Assembly (NCBI GenBank): GCA_910587485.1 | Contig: CAJUKN010000003.1 | Span: forward strand, 7,147 to 71,146 | Direction: 5' to 3' | Source of the DNA: an uncultured Lachnospira sp. | GTDB lineage: Bacteria > Bacillota > Clostridia > Lachnospirales > Lachnospiraceae | Length of the DNA: 64,000 bases | In this document: one piece after another, positions 8,399-18,364 of the stretch | Numbering within the stretch: the stretch's first letter is position 1 | Layout: each line of letters opens with the position of its first letter | Program-made: the position numbers and the translations under genes | Notes under the pieces: generated by a model | Database searches by the model: none | What the model was told of the DNA's origin: nothing | Seen by the model: only the letters and a program-made list of their open reading frames with translations

Positions 8399-9424
8399 TT
8401 ATTTGACGAGGATGCATGTTGGCATATTTCGTGGACCTGAAAGAGAAGCACAGGAATTTAAAAGTTCACCTTTATAAAACATCATACTTGAACTTCCACC
8501 ATCAAGGTTAGCAGCATTGACAGCACCAAAACGCAACATAACGTCGGCAATATCCTCATAAGAAGCGCCAAAACTTGAACTTTGTCTGCCATCAATAACA
8601 AGCAATAGTATGGTTCCGTCTGCTTTTTGTCCAATAGCTGTGCGGGGATTTAATCCACCGCTTTGAGAAGCTTCGGTAGCTTGTCCATTAATGACAAGAA
8701 TGGGACCAAAGGAAACGGCATCTCGTATACCGCTGTCAATGGCTTGTTGTCCCGTCATATTGCCAACAATTAAAACATTTTCATTATTTATACCTATAAC
8801 ATTATATTTTTGATTACGACTGCCATATTTTAATTCGCCTTCTGATATAACAATCCCAATAGGAATGCCGCCATTTCCAATGCCATTAGGGTCATCAAAT
8901 CCACCAGCATTTGTCGCAGCAACAGCACCATAAGATTCTATCATTTCTGAAATTTTGCGACCAGCAACATTGGAAGAATATGAATTAGAGGAAGTACCAA
9001 CCATAACTCTTGAAGGGTCTTTGACAGACATCATATAACCTTTAAAGGTGGAACCATAAACTTTTTCTACAATAATTCCATCTTCTTGAATTATAATATT
9101 TTCATTATCTTCATTATTTTTATCATCATCAATAGAATGATTGGTTTCCTCTTCATCATCAATATTAATAAGTGAAGTATCAACAAAATCGGTGACATCA
9201 ATATTCTTTTTTTGTTCAATTTCTTTAATTTCATCAGCGCTGCAGTAGATATTAGCAAGAAACTTAACAGCACTGGTTTCTCTTACGGACATTACAAATA
9301 ACTCTTTTGCACGAGAAGATGGACCATTAACACAAATCCACATAATACAATATAGAGCAAGAACAATTAATATCATGGTGTTTCCCAAGATAATAAGTGT
9401 TCTTAAAAGAATTTTTTTTGTCAA
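8399..9424 (-). CDS. Phosphodiester glycosidase (NAGPA) family protein, membrane anchored
   Basis: A 341-residue protein starting at a TTG (9424) that sits six bases after a perfect AAGGAGG; the longer ATG frame has no such site. Residues about 7-32 form an uncleaved transmembrane helix, followed by an acidic low-complexity linker (residues about 80-110, rich in D, E and N). Residues about 130-341 are the NAGPA/DUF2233 domain: NAGGFDDPNGIGNGG (motif with catalytic-region Gly/Asp), RTAIGQKADG, LLVIDGRQ, and NLDGGSSSMMF near the end. The family includes the lysosomal uncovering enzyme and bacterial exopolysaccharide-associated phosphodiester glycosidases. In Gram-positives it is expected to cleave sugar-phosphate diesters outside the membrane. 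The 488-base gap upstream is shared with the divergent pyruvate formate-lyase gene. Confidence 0.87.
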   Translation of the reverse strand: MTKKILLRTLIILGNTMILIVLALYCIMWICVNGPSSRAKELFVMSVRETSAVKFLANIYCSADEIKEIEQKKNIDVTDFVDTSLINIDDEEETNHSIDDDKNNEDNENIIIQEDGIIVEKVYGSTFKGYMMSVKDPSRVMVGTSSNSYSSNVAGRKISEMIESYGAVAATNAGGFDDPNGIGNGGIPIGIVISEGELKYGSRNQKYNVIGINNENVLIVGNMTGQQAIDSGIRDAVSFGPILVINGQATEASQSGGLNPRTAIGQKADGTILLLVIDGRQSSSFGASYEDIADVMLRFGAVNAANLDGGSSSMMFYKGELLNSCASLSGPRNMPTCILVK

Positions 9425-9824
9425 AACTATCCTCCTTATTTGCATAATTTTGCATAGTAAATACATTATGTCAATAAAAATAATTTAATATGAAAATGAT
9501 TTGGTATTTTATTATAACTTACGTAAAAGTTGAGAAAAAGTTATTGTAAACTTGCACTATTGTATCATTTTTAAGAAAAATAGTCCATATTATATTTCTA
9601 ATATTTATCTTATATTTATGACATTTATCTTACTTTTTTTCAACTTTTACAGTACTTATTGTATATGGAAAAGGAAGCCATTGTATTAAATTAAAAACCT
9701 GATTAAAAAGTATTGCTTTTCTTTTTTTATAGTGATATTATCATCTTGCAAGTGATTGTTATAAAATTGTCAAATGATGCCATTCATTTAACAGTAAAAA
9801 CATCACTTAAAATTTTGAAGTTAT

Positions 9825-9848
9825 TTGTATACAGTGTACAATATACAA
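9825..9848. promoter_or_regulatory. Candidate operator dyad upstream of pflB
   Basis: An inverted repeat with arms TTGTATA (9825-9831) and TATACAA (9842-9848). Overlapping it is an imperfect 17-base dyad, TTGTATACAGTGTACAA, of the kind bound by GntR-type and similar dimeric regulators. It lies 64-88 bases before the pflB start. Nothing else clear is visible in the 9425-9912 gap except AT-rich sequence and the AAGGAGG site. Confidence 0.4.
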
Positions 9849-9912
9849 TTCCTGTGTGCAAATATACAATATAAATATATTTACAAAATTTTTAAGGAGG
9901 CAATAAGCAGCT

Positions 9913-12165
9913 ATGGTAAACTTTGAGCAGTGGAATGGATTTAAAGGCAGACTATGGAAACAGGAAATCAACGTTAGAGATTTTATTCAAAAGAATTATA
10001 CACCTTTTGATGGCGATGAAAGTTTCTTAGCAGAACCTACAGAAGCTACCAATAAACTTTGGGGAAAACTTCAAGAACTTCAAAAGCAGGAAAGAGAAAA
10101 AGGCGGCGTTCTTGATATGGAGACAGAAGTTGTATCAGGACTTACAGCCTATGGACCTGGATATATAGATGAGTCAATGAAAGATTTGGAACAAGTAGTT
10201 GGTATACAGACAGATAAGCCTCTTAAAAGAGCTTTTATGCCTTATGGTGGTATTAAGATGGCAGAGCAGTCATGTGAAAACTATGGTTATACACCAAGTC
10301 CAGAATTGCATAAAATATTTACAGATTATCATAAAACACATAATCAGGGTGTGTTTGATGCCTATACACCAGAGATGAGAGCAGCGCGTAAAAGCCATAT
10401 TATTACAGGTTTGCCAGATACATATGGTCGTGGTCGAATTGTAGGCGATTACAGAAGAGTTGCCCTTTATGGTATTGATTTCCTTATTGAGAAGAAGGAA
10501 GAAGATAAGGAAAATTGTGGCATCAATACAATGACAGATGATGTTATTCGTTTAAAGGAAGAAATTGCAGAACAGATTAGAGCGTTACAAGGTATGAAAA
10601 AGATGGCAGAAATATATGGTTATGATATTTCTAAACCAGCAACAACTGCAAAGGAAGCAGTACAATGGTTATACTTTGGTTATCTTGCAGCTATTAAGAC
10701 ACAAAATGGTGCAGCGATGTCTGTAGGTCGTGTTTCAACATTTCTTGATATCTATATTGAAAGAGATTTAGAAGCAGGTAAAATTACAGAGCAAGAAGCT
10801 CAAGAATTAATTGACCATTTTGTTATGAAGTGCAGAATGGTTAAATTTGCAAGAATTACATCTTATAATGAGCTGTTTTCAGGAGACCCAACATGGGCTA
10901 CACTTGAAGTTGCAGGTACAGGTATTGATGGACGTTCAATGGTAACAAAAAATGATTATCGTTTTCTTCATACGTTGGAGAATATGGGACCTTCACCAGA
11001 ACCAAACCTTACAGTGCTTTATTCATCAAGACTGCCAGAAAACTTTAAAAAGTATGCAGCAAAGATTTCTGTGGATACATCATCTATTCAGTATGAAAAT
11101 GACGATGTTATGAAAGTAACATGGGGTGATGATTATTCAATCTGTTGTTGTGTATCGGCTACACAAACTGGTAAAGAAATGCAGTTTTTCGGAGCAAGAG
11201 CCAATCTTGCAAAGTGTCTTTTATATGCAATTAATGGCGGTATTGATGTAAAGTCAAGAACACAGGTAGGACCTCGATATAAAGCAATCACATCAGAATA
11301 TCTTGATTATGATGAAGTGATTGTAAAGTTTGAGGATATGATGGGTTGGCTGGCAAACCTTTATGTTAATACATTAAATTTGATTCATTATATGCACGAT
11401 AAATATTACTATGAAGCTGCAGAGATGGCTCTTATTGATACCAATGTTAAGAGAACATTTGCAACGGGTATTGCTGGATTTTCACATGTTGTCGATTCAT
11501 TGTCTGCTATCAAATATGCAAAGGTTAAAGTCATTCGTGACGAGGACGGAATTGCTGTTGATTTTGAGACAGAAGGCGATTTCCCTAGATATGGCAATGA
11601 TGATGACAGAGCAGATGATATTGCTGTATGGCTTCTTGGCACATTCTTAAGCAAAATTAAGAAAAGACATACTTACAGAAATTCAGAGCCTACAACATCG
11701 ATTCTTACAATTACTTCAAATGTAGTTTATGGTAAGTTTACAGGTACTATGCCTGATGGACGTAAGGCAGGCACGCCTCTTGCGCCGGGTGCAAATCCAA
11801 GTTATGGTGCAGAGAAAAACGGACTCTTGGCATCGCTTAATTCTCTTACAAAGCTTCCATATGAGTGGGCATTAGATGGTATTTCTAATACACAGACAAT
11901 GAATCCAGAGGCTTTGGGACACAATGATGAAGAGAGAGTGAAAAATCTGGTTAATGTGTTAGATGGTTATTTTGACCAAGGCGCACATCACTTAAATGTA
12001 AATGTGTTTGGTAAAGATAAGCTCCTTGATGCAATGGAGCATCCAGAAAAACCAGAGTATGCAAACTTTACAATTCGTGTATCAGGATATGCGGTTAAGT
12101 TTATCGACCTTACAAGAGAGCAGCAAATGGACGTAATCAGCAGAACATTCCATGATAGAATGTAA
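9913..12165 (+). CDS. pflB: Pyruvate formate-lyase (formate C-acetyltransferase)
   Basis: A 750-residue glycyl-radical enzyme converting pyruvate and CoA to acetyl-CoA and formate in the cytosol, central to anaerobic mixed-acid fermentation. The catalytic cysteine pair is C412-C413 in [19 protein letters not shown], and the radical-bearing glycine is G725 in RVSGYAVKF, 25 residues from the C-terminus. Length and spacing agree with the family (about 750-760 residues). The start follows AAGGAGG with a longish 12-base spacer. The activating radical SAM enzyme, often directly downstream, is absent from this window; a terminator follows instead, so the gene is probably monocistronic. A dyad upstream may be its operator. 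An unusual third cysteine precedes the catalytic pair. Confidence 0.96.
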   Translation: MVNFEQWNGFKGRLWKQEINVRDFIQKNYTPFDGDESFLAEPTEATNKLWGKLQELQKQEREKGGVLDMETEVVSGLTAYGPGYIDESMKDLEQVVGIQTDKPLKRAFMPYGGIKMAEQSCENYGYTPSPELHKIFTDYHKTHNQGVFDAYTPEMRAARKSHIITGLPDTYGRGRIVGDYRRVALYGIDFLIEKKEEDKENCGINTMTDDVIRLKEEIAEQIRALQGMKKMAEIYGYDISKPATTAKEAVQWLYFGYLAAIKTQNGAAMSVGRVSTFLDIYIERDLEAGKITEQEAQELIDHFVMKCRMVKFARITSYNELFSGDPTWATLEVAGTGIDGRSMVTKNDYRFLHTLENMGPSPEPNLTVLYSSRLPENFKKYAAKISVDTSSIQYENDDVMKVTWGDDYSICCCVSATQTGKEMQFFGARANLAKCLLYAINGGIDVKSRTQVGPRYKAITSEYLDYDEVIVKFEDMMGWLANLYVNTLNLIHYMHDKYYYEAAEMALIDTNVKRTFATGIAGFSHVVDSLSAIKYAKVKVIRDEDGIAVDFETEGDFPRYGNDDDRADDIAVWLLGTFLSKIKKRHTYRNSEPTTSILTITSNVVYGKFTGTMPDGRKAGTPLAPGANPSYGAEKNGLLASLNSLTKLPYEWALDGISNTQTMNPEALGHNDEERVKNLVNVLDGYFDQGAHHLNVNVFGKDKLLDAMEHPEKPEYANFTIRVSGYAVKFIDLTREQQMDVISRTFHDRM

Positions 12166-12199
12166 TTATATAAGCAATAAAAGGGCTTAATTAAGTTTA

Positions 12200-12240
12200 A
12201 GAAGGCGGGTCAAAATGACCTGCCTTTTAATGTTGTTTTT
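12200..12240 (+). terminator. Intrinsic terminator of pflB
   Basis: AAGGCGGGTC and GACCTGCCTT (12202-12226) form a ten-position stem around a short AAAAT loop, followed by TTTTAATG and a longer run of Ts. It is 35 bases after the pflB stop. Confidence 0.85.
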
Positions 12241-12564
12241 TTATTATAATTTAAGGTTTATTAATAACAGTTTTTTATCACATTAAAACATTTTTTTTAA
12301 CAAACTATTGTTATATGATTTTTGTTATCATATATATAGAGAAATTTCTCTTTTAAACTATAGTTAATTTCCACATTACGGAATAAAATGCAAGGTTTTC
12401 TTTTTTTATTAATTGAATATTCATATATTTATTTTATTTAAACCATTAAATGACTATATTATTAATGGTATTATTTGTGTACTTTTCTATAATAGTTGGT
12501 CAAAATACTGCTATTTATAAATAGAATGGGAAAAATTTATTACAAATGAATGGAGGTATGAGAT
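12241..12564. other. AT-rich gap without a supported gene
   Basis: Nothing coding is seen. A perfect 14-base palindrome, AGAGAAATTTCTCT (12338-12351), and a nearby AACTATAGTT could be regulator sites but have no recognised owner. The final bases carry TGGAGG for the next gene. Confidence 0.35.
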
Positions 12565-13308
12565 ATGGCATTAATAAATTGTCCTAGATGTAAAAAAGAA
12601 ATCTCCAATAAGGCTACAAAATGTATTAACTGTGGATACATATTAAAACAAGAAACACCTAAAATTGAAAAGAAATGCACAGAGTGTGGAGCGATTTTGG
12701 CAGATGATGCAAAAGCATGTTATAATTGTAATTGTCCTGTAGAAGATTCAATAAAAAATAAAAAGATTAATACTAAAAAAATATTAATAATAACGATACC
12801 AATTATTGTTATTATTGGCGTAATAGCTTTAATATTTGGAGTTGTTAAAACAATAAAAAATCAAGAAGAAAAAAAAGGTTTCTATAGAGGATTGACATGG
12901 GGAACTTCAAAAGAAGAATTACAAAAAAAGCTTGGAGAGGATTGTATTGATAATTCAAGTAGGAATTGTTTGTTAAATAAAGTTACTAATTATGAAGGCA
13001 TTGAAAATATAGAGGCCGCAGAAATATATTATTATAAAGATGGTTTTAATAAAGTATCAATACTTGTGTATTATGAAGAATCAAGCTATTCAGTCACTGA
13101 AATTCCTGATAAACTTGTTAAAATATATGATGATAAGTATGGAACGCATGAAGGACTAAATGATTATATTAGAAATTATGAGAATAAGTGGATTAGACGC
13201 TATGAGTATAAGTGGACAACAAGTAAATCAGTAATAGAATTAGAGCGTTTATCAGAGGGAATTATTAATATAACTTATAAAGATATCAATACTGTAGATG
13301 AGAAATAA
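12565..13308 (+). CDS. Double zinc-ribbon membrane protein
   Basis: A 247-residue protein. Residues about 5-23 (CPRCKKEI, CINCGY) and about 36-54 (CTECGAIL, CYNCNC) are two zinc ribbons facing the cytosol. After a lysine-rich linker, residues about 73-97 form one transmembrane helix (ILIITIPIIVIIGVIALIFG), and the remaining 150 residues form an extracytoplasmic domain with FYRGLTWGTSKEELQKKLG. That segment resembles the domain repeatedly found in small Firmicute membrane proteins of unknown function. The start has GGAGG nine bases upstream. It is transcribed alone; the structured element that follows may be its terminator. Zinc ribbons plus one helix suggest sensing or scaffolding, but no function is assigned. 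Confidence 0.75.
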   Translation: MALINCPRCKKEISNKATKCINCGYILKQETPKIEKKCTECGAILADDAKACYNCNCPVEDSIKNKKINTKKILIITIPIIVIIGVIALIFGVVKTIKNQEEKKGFYRGLTWGTSKEELQKKLGEDCIDNSSRNCLLNKVTNYEGIENIEAAEIYYYKDGFNKVSILVYYEESSYSVTEIPDKLVKIYDDKYGTHEGLNDYIRNYENKWIRRYEYKWTTSKSVIELERLSEGIINITYKDINTVDEK

Positions 13309-13335
13309 CTTACATTATCAACTGCTTTTTTTACT

Positions 13336-13382
13336 GGTTATGAGCAAGTAGCGTAGCAGATTGCGAATATTTGCTTTGACCT
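13336..13382 (+). repeat. Dispersed repeat family A, partial copy
   Basis: GGTTATGAGCAAGTAGCGTA and the following bases match one terminal segment of the full copies at 1866-1995 and 62829-62959. The palindromic half of the element is missing. Confidence 0.65.
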
Positions 13383-13409
13383 ATAATACATAGACATAAA
13401 ATAAATATT

Positions 13410-13514
13410 ATCCTATTACTTATTATACTAGGCTGACTTGTAAAACATGGTAGCCTATAAGAACAACTCGCAAAATGATTTGTTCTTTGTTATAATCAGT
13501 AATAGGATTTTTTT
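13410..13514 (+). ncRNA. Three-way-junction structured element with T-run
   Basis: Outer stem: ATCCTATTAC (13410-13419) pairs perfectly with GTAATAGGAT (13499-13508) and is extended by ATTATA with TATAAT. Two hairpins lie inside: TAGGCT/AGCCTA (13429-13457) and AAGAACAA/TTGTTCTT (13459-13487). Seven Ts follow at once. The shape fits either an elaborate terminator of the zinc-ribbon gene or a cis-regulatory leader of the response regulator 55 bases downstream. Long terminal inverted repeats also allow a miniature mobile element. It matches no riboswitch class I recognise. Confidence 0.5.
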
Positions 13515-13568
13515 ATGCAAAATATTTATTACAGAATGTTTATTAAATTTATAGATTTATAGAAAGGT

Positions 13569-14252
13569 ATGGATATTAAAATGTATAAAATATTAATAGT
13601 GGAAGATGACCATTCTATTGCAGAATTGATGAAAATACAAATAGAATCATGGGGAAATCAAGTTCAATTAATTGAGAATTTTCAAAACGTTCTTCAAGAG
13701 TTTATTGCATTTGACCCACATATGGTACTGTTGGATATTATGCTGCCTTTTTATAATGGGTATCATTGGTGTGATGAGATTAGGAAAATTTCTAAAGTAC
13801 CTATTGTGTTTATTTCGTCTGCTTCAGATAATATGAATATTATTATGGCGATGAATATGGGTGGTGATGATTTTATACCAAAACCTGTGGATTTAAATGT
13901 AATGATAGCAAAGATTCAGGCAGTGTTAAGACGTACTTATGATATGGCGGGGCAAGTGCCTGTATTAGAAAATAAAGGGGCTATTTTAAACTTAAATGAT
14001 ACCAGTTTAACTTATAAAGATAATTATATTGAATTGACAAAAAATGAATTTAAGATATTACAAACATTAATGGAAAATAGAGGAAAAATTGTAAGTCGTG
14101 ATACACTAATGACAAGATTGTGGCAGATGGATTCTTATATTGAAGAAAATACATTGACTGTCAATGTAGGCAGACTTCGGAAAAAATTAGAAGAAATTGG
14201 ATTAAAAAATTTTATAACGACAAAAGTAGGAAGAGGATATATTATAGAATAA
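13569..14252 (+). CDS. OmpR-family response regulator of a Bce-type module
   Basis: A 227-residue regulator. The receiver domain (residues 1-120) has acidic pair EDD, phospho-acceptor D56 in MVLLDIMLP, a switch serine in FISSAS and the lysine in FIPKPVD. Residues about 130-227 are a winged-helix DNA-binding domain (LTKNEFKILQTLMENRG, TLTVNVGRLRKKLEEIG, TKVGRGYI). Both ATGs at 13569 and 13581 are possible, since AAAGG is one base before the first and 13 before the second. It is followed by the cognate intramembrane-sensing kinase and a BceAB-type transporter, so it should activate the transporter gene at the dyad in 15316-15369. Confidence 0.9.
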   Translation: MDIKMYKILIVEDDHSIAELMKIQIESWGNQVQLIENFQNVLQEFIAFDPHMVLLDIMLPFYNGYHWCDEIRKISKVPIVFISSASDNMNIIMAMNMGGDDFIPKPVDLNVMIAKIQAVLRRTYDMAGQVPVLENKGAILNLNDTSLTYKDNYIELTKNEFKILQTLMENRGKIVSRDTLMTRLWQMDSYIEENTLTVNVGRLRKKLEEIGLKNFITTKVGRGYIIE

Positions 14253-14314
14253 AAAATAAATAAATTAAACAAAAGAACAAAAATAATATATCTGTTGAAC
14301 TAGGGAGAATAAAA

Positions 14315-15310
14315 ATGTTTATTAAATATATAAAGCAATATAAATTTATAGCATTATTATTTATTATATTTGTAGCAATATTTTGGTTAATCTTATTTCT
14401 TTATAATTCTGATGTAGAAGCGGTTTTATATGCCACTTTTTTATGCTTTTTTCTTACAACAATATTAATAATAATACATTTTAACCATTTTATAAAAAAG
14501 CATAAAAATCTTCAAAAATGTATAGATAAAGCAAATCAGTATCCCCTTCTTATAAATGAGGAGCTTCCTGTAAATACCAATATAATAGAAGAAGATTATA
14601 ATGCAATTATTCAAACGATTCTTGTAAATTATAAGAATCAACATGCAAAAGCAGAAACTTCCAGATTGGATATGATTGACTATTATAGCACATGGGTACA
14701 TCAGATAAAAACGCCAATTGCAGCAATGCGAATGAAATTACAAATGGAAGATACAGATAGCAATCGTGCGCTTTTAACAGATTTGTTTCATATTGAACAG
14801 TATGTTGAAATGGTACTTTGTTATATACGGCTTGACAGCGAAAGCTCAGACCTTGTTCTTAAGAATTACAATATTGATACCATTTTAAAGGAAAGCATAC
14901 ATAAACATGCAGGTGAATTTGTCCATAAACGCTTATCTCTTGAGTATAAACAAACAAATAGGCGAATACTTACAGATGAAAAATGGTTGTCTTTTATTGT
15001 AGACCAAGTACTTTTTAATGCAATCAAATACACAAAGAAAGGTTCCATTACAATACTTTTAAATGATGAGGATATTCTTATAATAAGAGATACTGGAATA
15101 GGAATATCATCAGAAGATTTGCCAAGAATATTTGAAAAAGGATATACAGGATATAATGGAAGGTTTCATAAAAAATCAACAGGCTTAGGATTATATTTAA
15201 GTAAAAAGGTTGCAAATAAACTTTCTTGCAGAATGTGGGTAGAGTCAGAACTTGGAAAAGGAACGAGTGTGTATATTGATTTGCATAAAGCACAGCTAGA
15301 ATTGGAATGA
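14315..15310 (+). CDS. BceS-type intramembrane-sensing histidine kinase
   Basis: A 331-residue kinase with two transmembrane helices (residues about 10-30 and 35-57) joined by only a few residues, and no sensory domain. This is the hallmark of intramembrane-sensing kinases that read the state of a BceAB transporter. The phospho-acceptor is H129 in WVHQIKTPIAAMRM; the ATP-binding domain shows N-box NAIKYT, DTGIGISSEDLPRIFEKG and GLGLYLSKKV. The gene follows its response regulator by 62 bases and precedes the transporter. The expected input is a cell-wall-active peptide such as bacitracin, nisin or a related lantibiotic; which one is not readable from the sequence. Confidence 0.92.
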   Translation: MFIKYIKQYKFIALLFIIFVAIFWLILFLYNSDVEAVLYATFLCFFLTTILIIIHFNHFIKKHKNLQKCIDKANQYPLLINEELPVNTNIIEEDYNAIIQTILVNYKNQHAKAETSRLDMIDYYSTWVHQIKTPIAAMRMKLQMEDTDSNRALLTDLFHIEQYVEMVLCYIRLDSESSDLVLKNYNIDTILKESIHKHAGEFVHKRLSLEYKQTNRRILTDEKWLSFIVDQVLFNAIKYTKKGSITILLNDEDILIIRDTGIGISSEDLPRIFEKGYTGYNGRFHKKSTGLGLYLSKKVANKLSCRMWVESELGKGTSVYIDLHKAQLELE

Positions 15311-15315
15311 AAATA

Positions 15316-15369
15316 TGACAAAATTGTCACATTTTCCAGCGATATTGTCACATAATTCGATTGTTGTCA
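15316..15369 (+). promoter_or_regulatory. Candidate response-regulator binding sites upstream of the transporter
   Basis: A perfect dyad, TGACAAAATTGTCA (15316-15329), is followed by two further TTGTCA half sites (15345-15350 and 15364-15369) about two helical turns apart. TGACA/TGTCA dyads are typical of BceR-family operators. The position, between the kinase stop and the ATPase gene, fits peptide-induced expression of the transporter. Confidence 0.55.
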
Positions 15370-15503
15370 GCAGGACTTTTTTGTTATTCTCTTGCAAGGA
15401 GGTAATGTGAAAAATAGATGATTTCACAAGCTAAATCATATTTAGCTAATAATTTGTGCCTATGGCTCAAATTGGCAAGTTATAGAAAGGCAAGGTGAAT
15501 TAT

Positions 15504-16271
15504 ATGACAATATTACAAGTAAATTATTTAGAAAAAATTTATGCTTCAAGATTAGGGATGAATCAGGTAAAGGTTCTTTCTAATGTCAATTTTTCCATAG
15601 AAAAAGGAGAATATGTGGCAATTATGGGTGAGAGTGGAAGTGGCAAAACGACACTTCTTAACATTTTAGCAACACTTGACAAACCAACTTCAGGAAATGT
15701 GATACTGGATGGTAAGGATATATCAACCATTCCAGAAAAAAGACTTGCTGAATTTAGAAGAGAAAATTTGGGTTTTGTCTTTCAAGATTTCAATCTCTTA
15801 GATACATTTTCACTAGAAGATAATATTATGCTTCCATTAGTATTAGCAGGAGAAAAATATAGTACTATGCAGGAACGCTTAATTCCATTAGTAAAACGAC
15901 TTGGGATTTATGAGCATATGAAAAAATATCCATATGAAGTGTCTGGCGGACAAAAACAAAGAACGGCTGTTGCAAGGGCATTGATTACAAATCCTAGTTT
16001 GGTTTTAGCTGATGAACCAACAGGAGCGCTTGATTCAAAAGCCAGCGATGCTCTCTTATGTTTGTTTAGAGAAATTAATAAAGAAGGGCAGACTATATTT
16101 ATGGTGACACATTCCGTAAGGGCTGCCAGTCATGCCAGCAGAGTATTGTTTTTAAGAGATGGTGAGATTTTTCATCAAATATACAAAGGTGGACAGACAA
16201 ATGAAATGCTGTATCAAAAAATATCCGATGCCTTGACTAGTATTACAGCAGGGGAGGGACATTATGAATAG
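15504..16271 (+). CDS. BceA-type ABC transporter ATP-binding protein
   Basis: A 255-residue ATPase of the MacB/LolD/BceA branch. Walker A is GESGSGKTT, the Q-loop is VFQDFNLLD, the signature is VSGGQKQR, Walker B is LVLADEPTGALD, and the H-loop is VTHS. The ATG at 15504 follows AAGGTGA with a 6-base gap; a GTG three codons earlier is less likely because it lies inside that site. It overlaps the permease gene by 8 bases, implying translational coupling. With the permease it should form a peptide-detoxifying complex that also signals to the kinase upstream. Confidence 0.93.
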   Translation: MTILQVNYLEKIYASRLGMNQVKVLSNVNFSIEKGEYVAIMGESGSGKTTLLNILATLDKPTSGNVILDGKDISTIPEKRLAEFRRENLGFVFQDFNLLDTFSLEDNIMLPLVLAGEKYSTMQERLIPLVKRLGIYEHMKKYPYEVSGGQKQRTAVARALITNPSLVLADEPTGALDSKASDALLCLFREINKEGQTIFMVTHSVRAASHASRVLFLRDGEIFHQIYKGGQTNEMLYQKISDALTSITAGEGHYE

Positions 16272-18312
16272 TATACGATTTCATTTTAAATTAGCAACTG
16301 CAAATATTAAGAAAAATAAAAGACTATATATTCCGCATATTTTCGCAGAAGCAGGCTTAATCACTATGTTTTATATTATGATGACATTACAAAAAGATGA
16401 AAATCTAGTTAAAGTAGCAAGTCAGCTTTTAATGATTATAGGAATGGGTGTTGCCGTTGTTATTCTTCTTTCATTTATTATTGTTTTATATACAAACAGT
16501 TTTTTGATGAAACAGCGAAAAAGAGAATTTGGTTTATATAATGTACTTGGTATGAATAAGACCGATATAGGACATATTTTATTTTTTGAGAATTTTATAA
16601 GCTATATGGTGTCTTTGGTTATTGGTATAGGATTTGGCATATTGCTATATAAATTGTGTACTTCATTAATATGTAAAATTTTAAAAATTCCTACTATTCT
16701 TGGATTTTATATTTCAAGTGAAGGTATATTTATTACAATTCTACTTTTTTTGGCTATATTTTTTATAACTTATATGTATAATAAATGGCAAATTATTCGA
16801 TTAAAACCATCAACACTCCTGTTAAGCGCTCAAATGGGAGAAAAAGAACCAAAAATAAAATGGATTTTGCTAGTGTTAGGACTTCTTTTTTTAGGAGGCG
16901 GTTATTACCTTGCAATCACAATAGAAAGTCCATTAAAAGCGTTAGAGGGTATTTTTATAGCCATACTTTTAGTAATAATAGGAACTTATTTTTTATTTGT
17001 AGCAGGAACGATTGCCTTGCTGAAATCTTTAAAGAAAAATAAAAAATATTATTATCAACCAAATCATATGACGGCTGTTTCTGGTCTATTATATCGAATG
17101 AAACAAAATGCAGTTGGACTTTCTTCTATATGTATACTTGCAACGGGAGTTCTTGTTATGCTTTCAACAACAGTATCCCTTTATGCAGGTGTTGAGGACA
17201 GTGTAAATTCATTACAAGAAAATGATTTGCAAATAAGTGGATGTATTTTAGGAGATACTCATTCAGGAAAACAAATACAAGCTAGTTTTATGGAGTTAGC
17301 AAAAAAAGTTGCAAAAGAAATGGACATTGAAATAACCTATTTAGATACAAAAAATTATTTTGAAGCAGTATATGAATATACAAATGGTAATCTTTTAAGT
17401 ATTGAATCAAAAAATTATACAACCGATACAGAAATGAATAGTATAACGATGATGACTGCTTCAGAATATGAAAGATTAACTGGCATAAAAGTAAATTTAC
17501 AAAAAAATCAAGTAGCATGTATGTCAGTAAATGATAGTGCAAATAATGAATTTAAACATTTTTATATGGATAATATGGAATTTGAAAATGTATACACTCT
17601 TGAAAAGGCACCATCAATAAAAAATGTATTTACAATATTTGAGTGTTATTTTATGGTAGTAAGTGATGAAACGGTTATGAATCAGATAATGCAGCAATAT
17701 TTTTCCGATTTGCCAGCCGTAAATGAAGGAGAAAATAACATTGTTGCATTAGATTACAATGGCACAGATAGTCAAAAAACAGAATTTGAAGAAAGGATAA
17801 AAAAAGAAGCAGTAGATGTTATATCAAATTTGTCTAAAAATAATTCGTCAGCTAATGAGACCAAATTTAATTTCGACTCAAAGAAAGAATTATATCAAAA
17901 CCTTTATCAGATGGTTGGTGGCTTTTTATTTCTTGGGATAATGCTCGGAATTGTGTTTGTATTTGCAACGGCTATTATTATCTATTATAAACAGATATCG
18001 GAAGGATACGAAGACAGAAATCGATTTATTATTATGCAAAAGGTTGGAATGAGTAATAAAGAAGTGCAAAAGAGTATACGAAGCCAAATTTTTTTAGTAT
18101 TTTTTCTTCCGCTGATTGTAGCAATCATACATTTAGCTGTCGCATTTAAGCCATTAAATTGTCTGTTACAAATCTTTTTTATGCCAAATAGTTCACTTTT
18201 TTTGCTTTGTGCAGTGATAAGTGTAATTATCTTTGCAGTGATTTATGGATTTATATATTCTGTTACTGCTAAAACATTGCATCGTACCATATATAGTAAG
18301 GGTTCAGTCTAA
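16264..18312 (+). CDS. BceB-type FtsX-like ABC transporter permease
   Basis: A 682-residue membrane protein with the BceB plan: about four helices in the N-terminal FtsX block (residues 20-240, including the KRKREFGLYNVLGMNKTDI cytosolic loop), more helices to about residue 310, then a large extracellular domain (about 315-545) and a last group of helices (550-670). The big external loop is the peptide-sensing part in characterised members. No signal peptide is present. The stop codon lies inside a terminator hairpin. Together with the preceding three genes it completes a regulator-kinase-ATPase-permease resistance module. The exact antimicrobial peptide cannot be inferred. Confidence 0.92.
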   Translation: MNSIRFHFKLATANIKKNKRLYIPHIFAEAGLITMFYIMMTLQKDENLVKVASQLLMIIGMGVAVVILLSFIIVLYTNSFLMKQRKREFGLYNVLGMNKTDIGHILFFENFISYMVSLVIGIGFGILLYKLCTSLICKILKIPTILGFYISSEGIFITILLFLAIFFITYMYNKWQIIRLKPSTLLLSAQMGEKEPKIKWILLVLGLLFLGGGYYLAITIESPLKALEGIFIAILLVIIGTYFLFVAGTIALLKSLKKNKKYYYQPNHMTAVSGLLYRMKQNAVGLSSICILATGVLVMLSTTVSLYAGVEDSVNSLQENDLQISGCILGDTHSGKQIQASFMELAKKVAKEMDIEITYLDTKNYFEAVYEYTNGNLLSIESKNYTTDTEMNSITMMTASEYERLTGIKVNLQKNQVACMSVNDSANNEFKHFYMDNMEFENVYTLEKAPSIKNVFTIFECYFMVVSDETVMNQIMQQYFSDLPAVNEGENNIVALDYNGTDSQKTEFEERIKKEAVDVISNLSKNNSSANETKFNFDSKKELYQNLYQMVGGFLFLGIMLGIVFVFATAIIIYYKQISEGYEDRNRFIIMQKVGMSNKEVQKSIRSQIFLVFFLPLIVAIIHLAVAFKPLNCLLQIFFMPNSSLFLLCAVISVIIFAVIYGFIYSVTAKTLHRTIYSKGSV

Positions 18313-18333
18313 AAGGCTGAGCCTTTTCTGTCT
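18298..18333 (+). terminator. Terminator overlapping the permease stop codon
   Basis: AAGGGTTCAGTCT pairs with AGGCTGAGCCTT around a three- to four-base loop, with one bulge and two G-T pairs, followed by TTTTCTG. The stop codon lies in the loop region. Confidence 0.65.
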
Positions 18334-18364
18334 GAGTGGGAGAGGTACTTCTTATATTATACAG

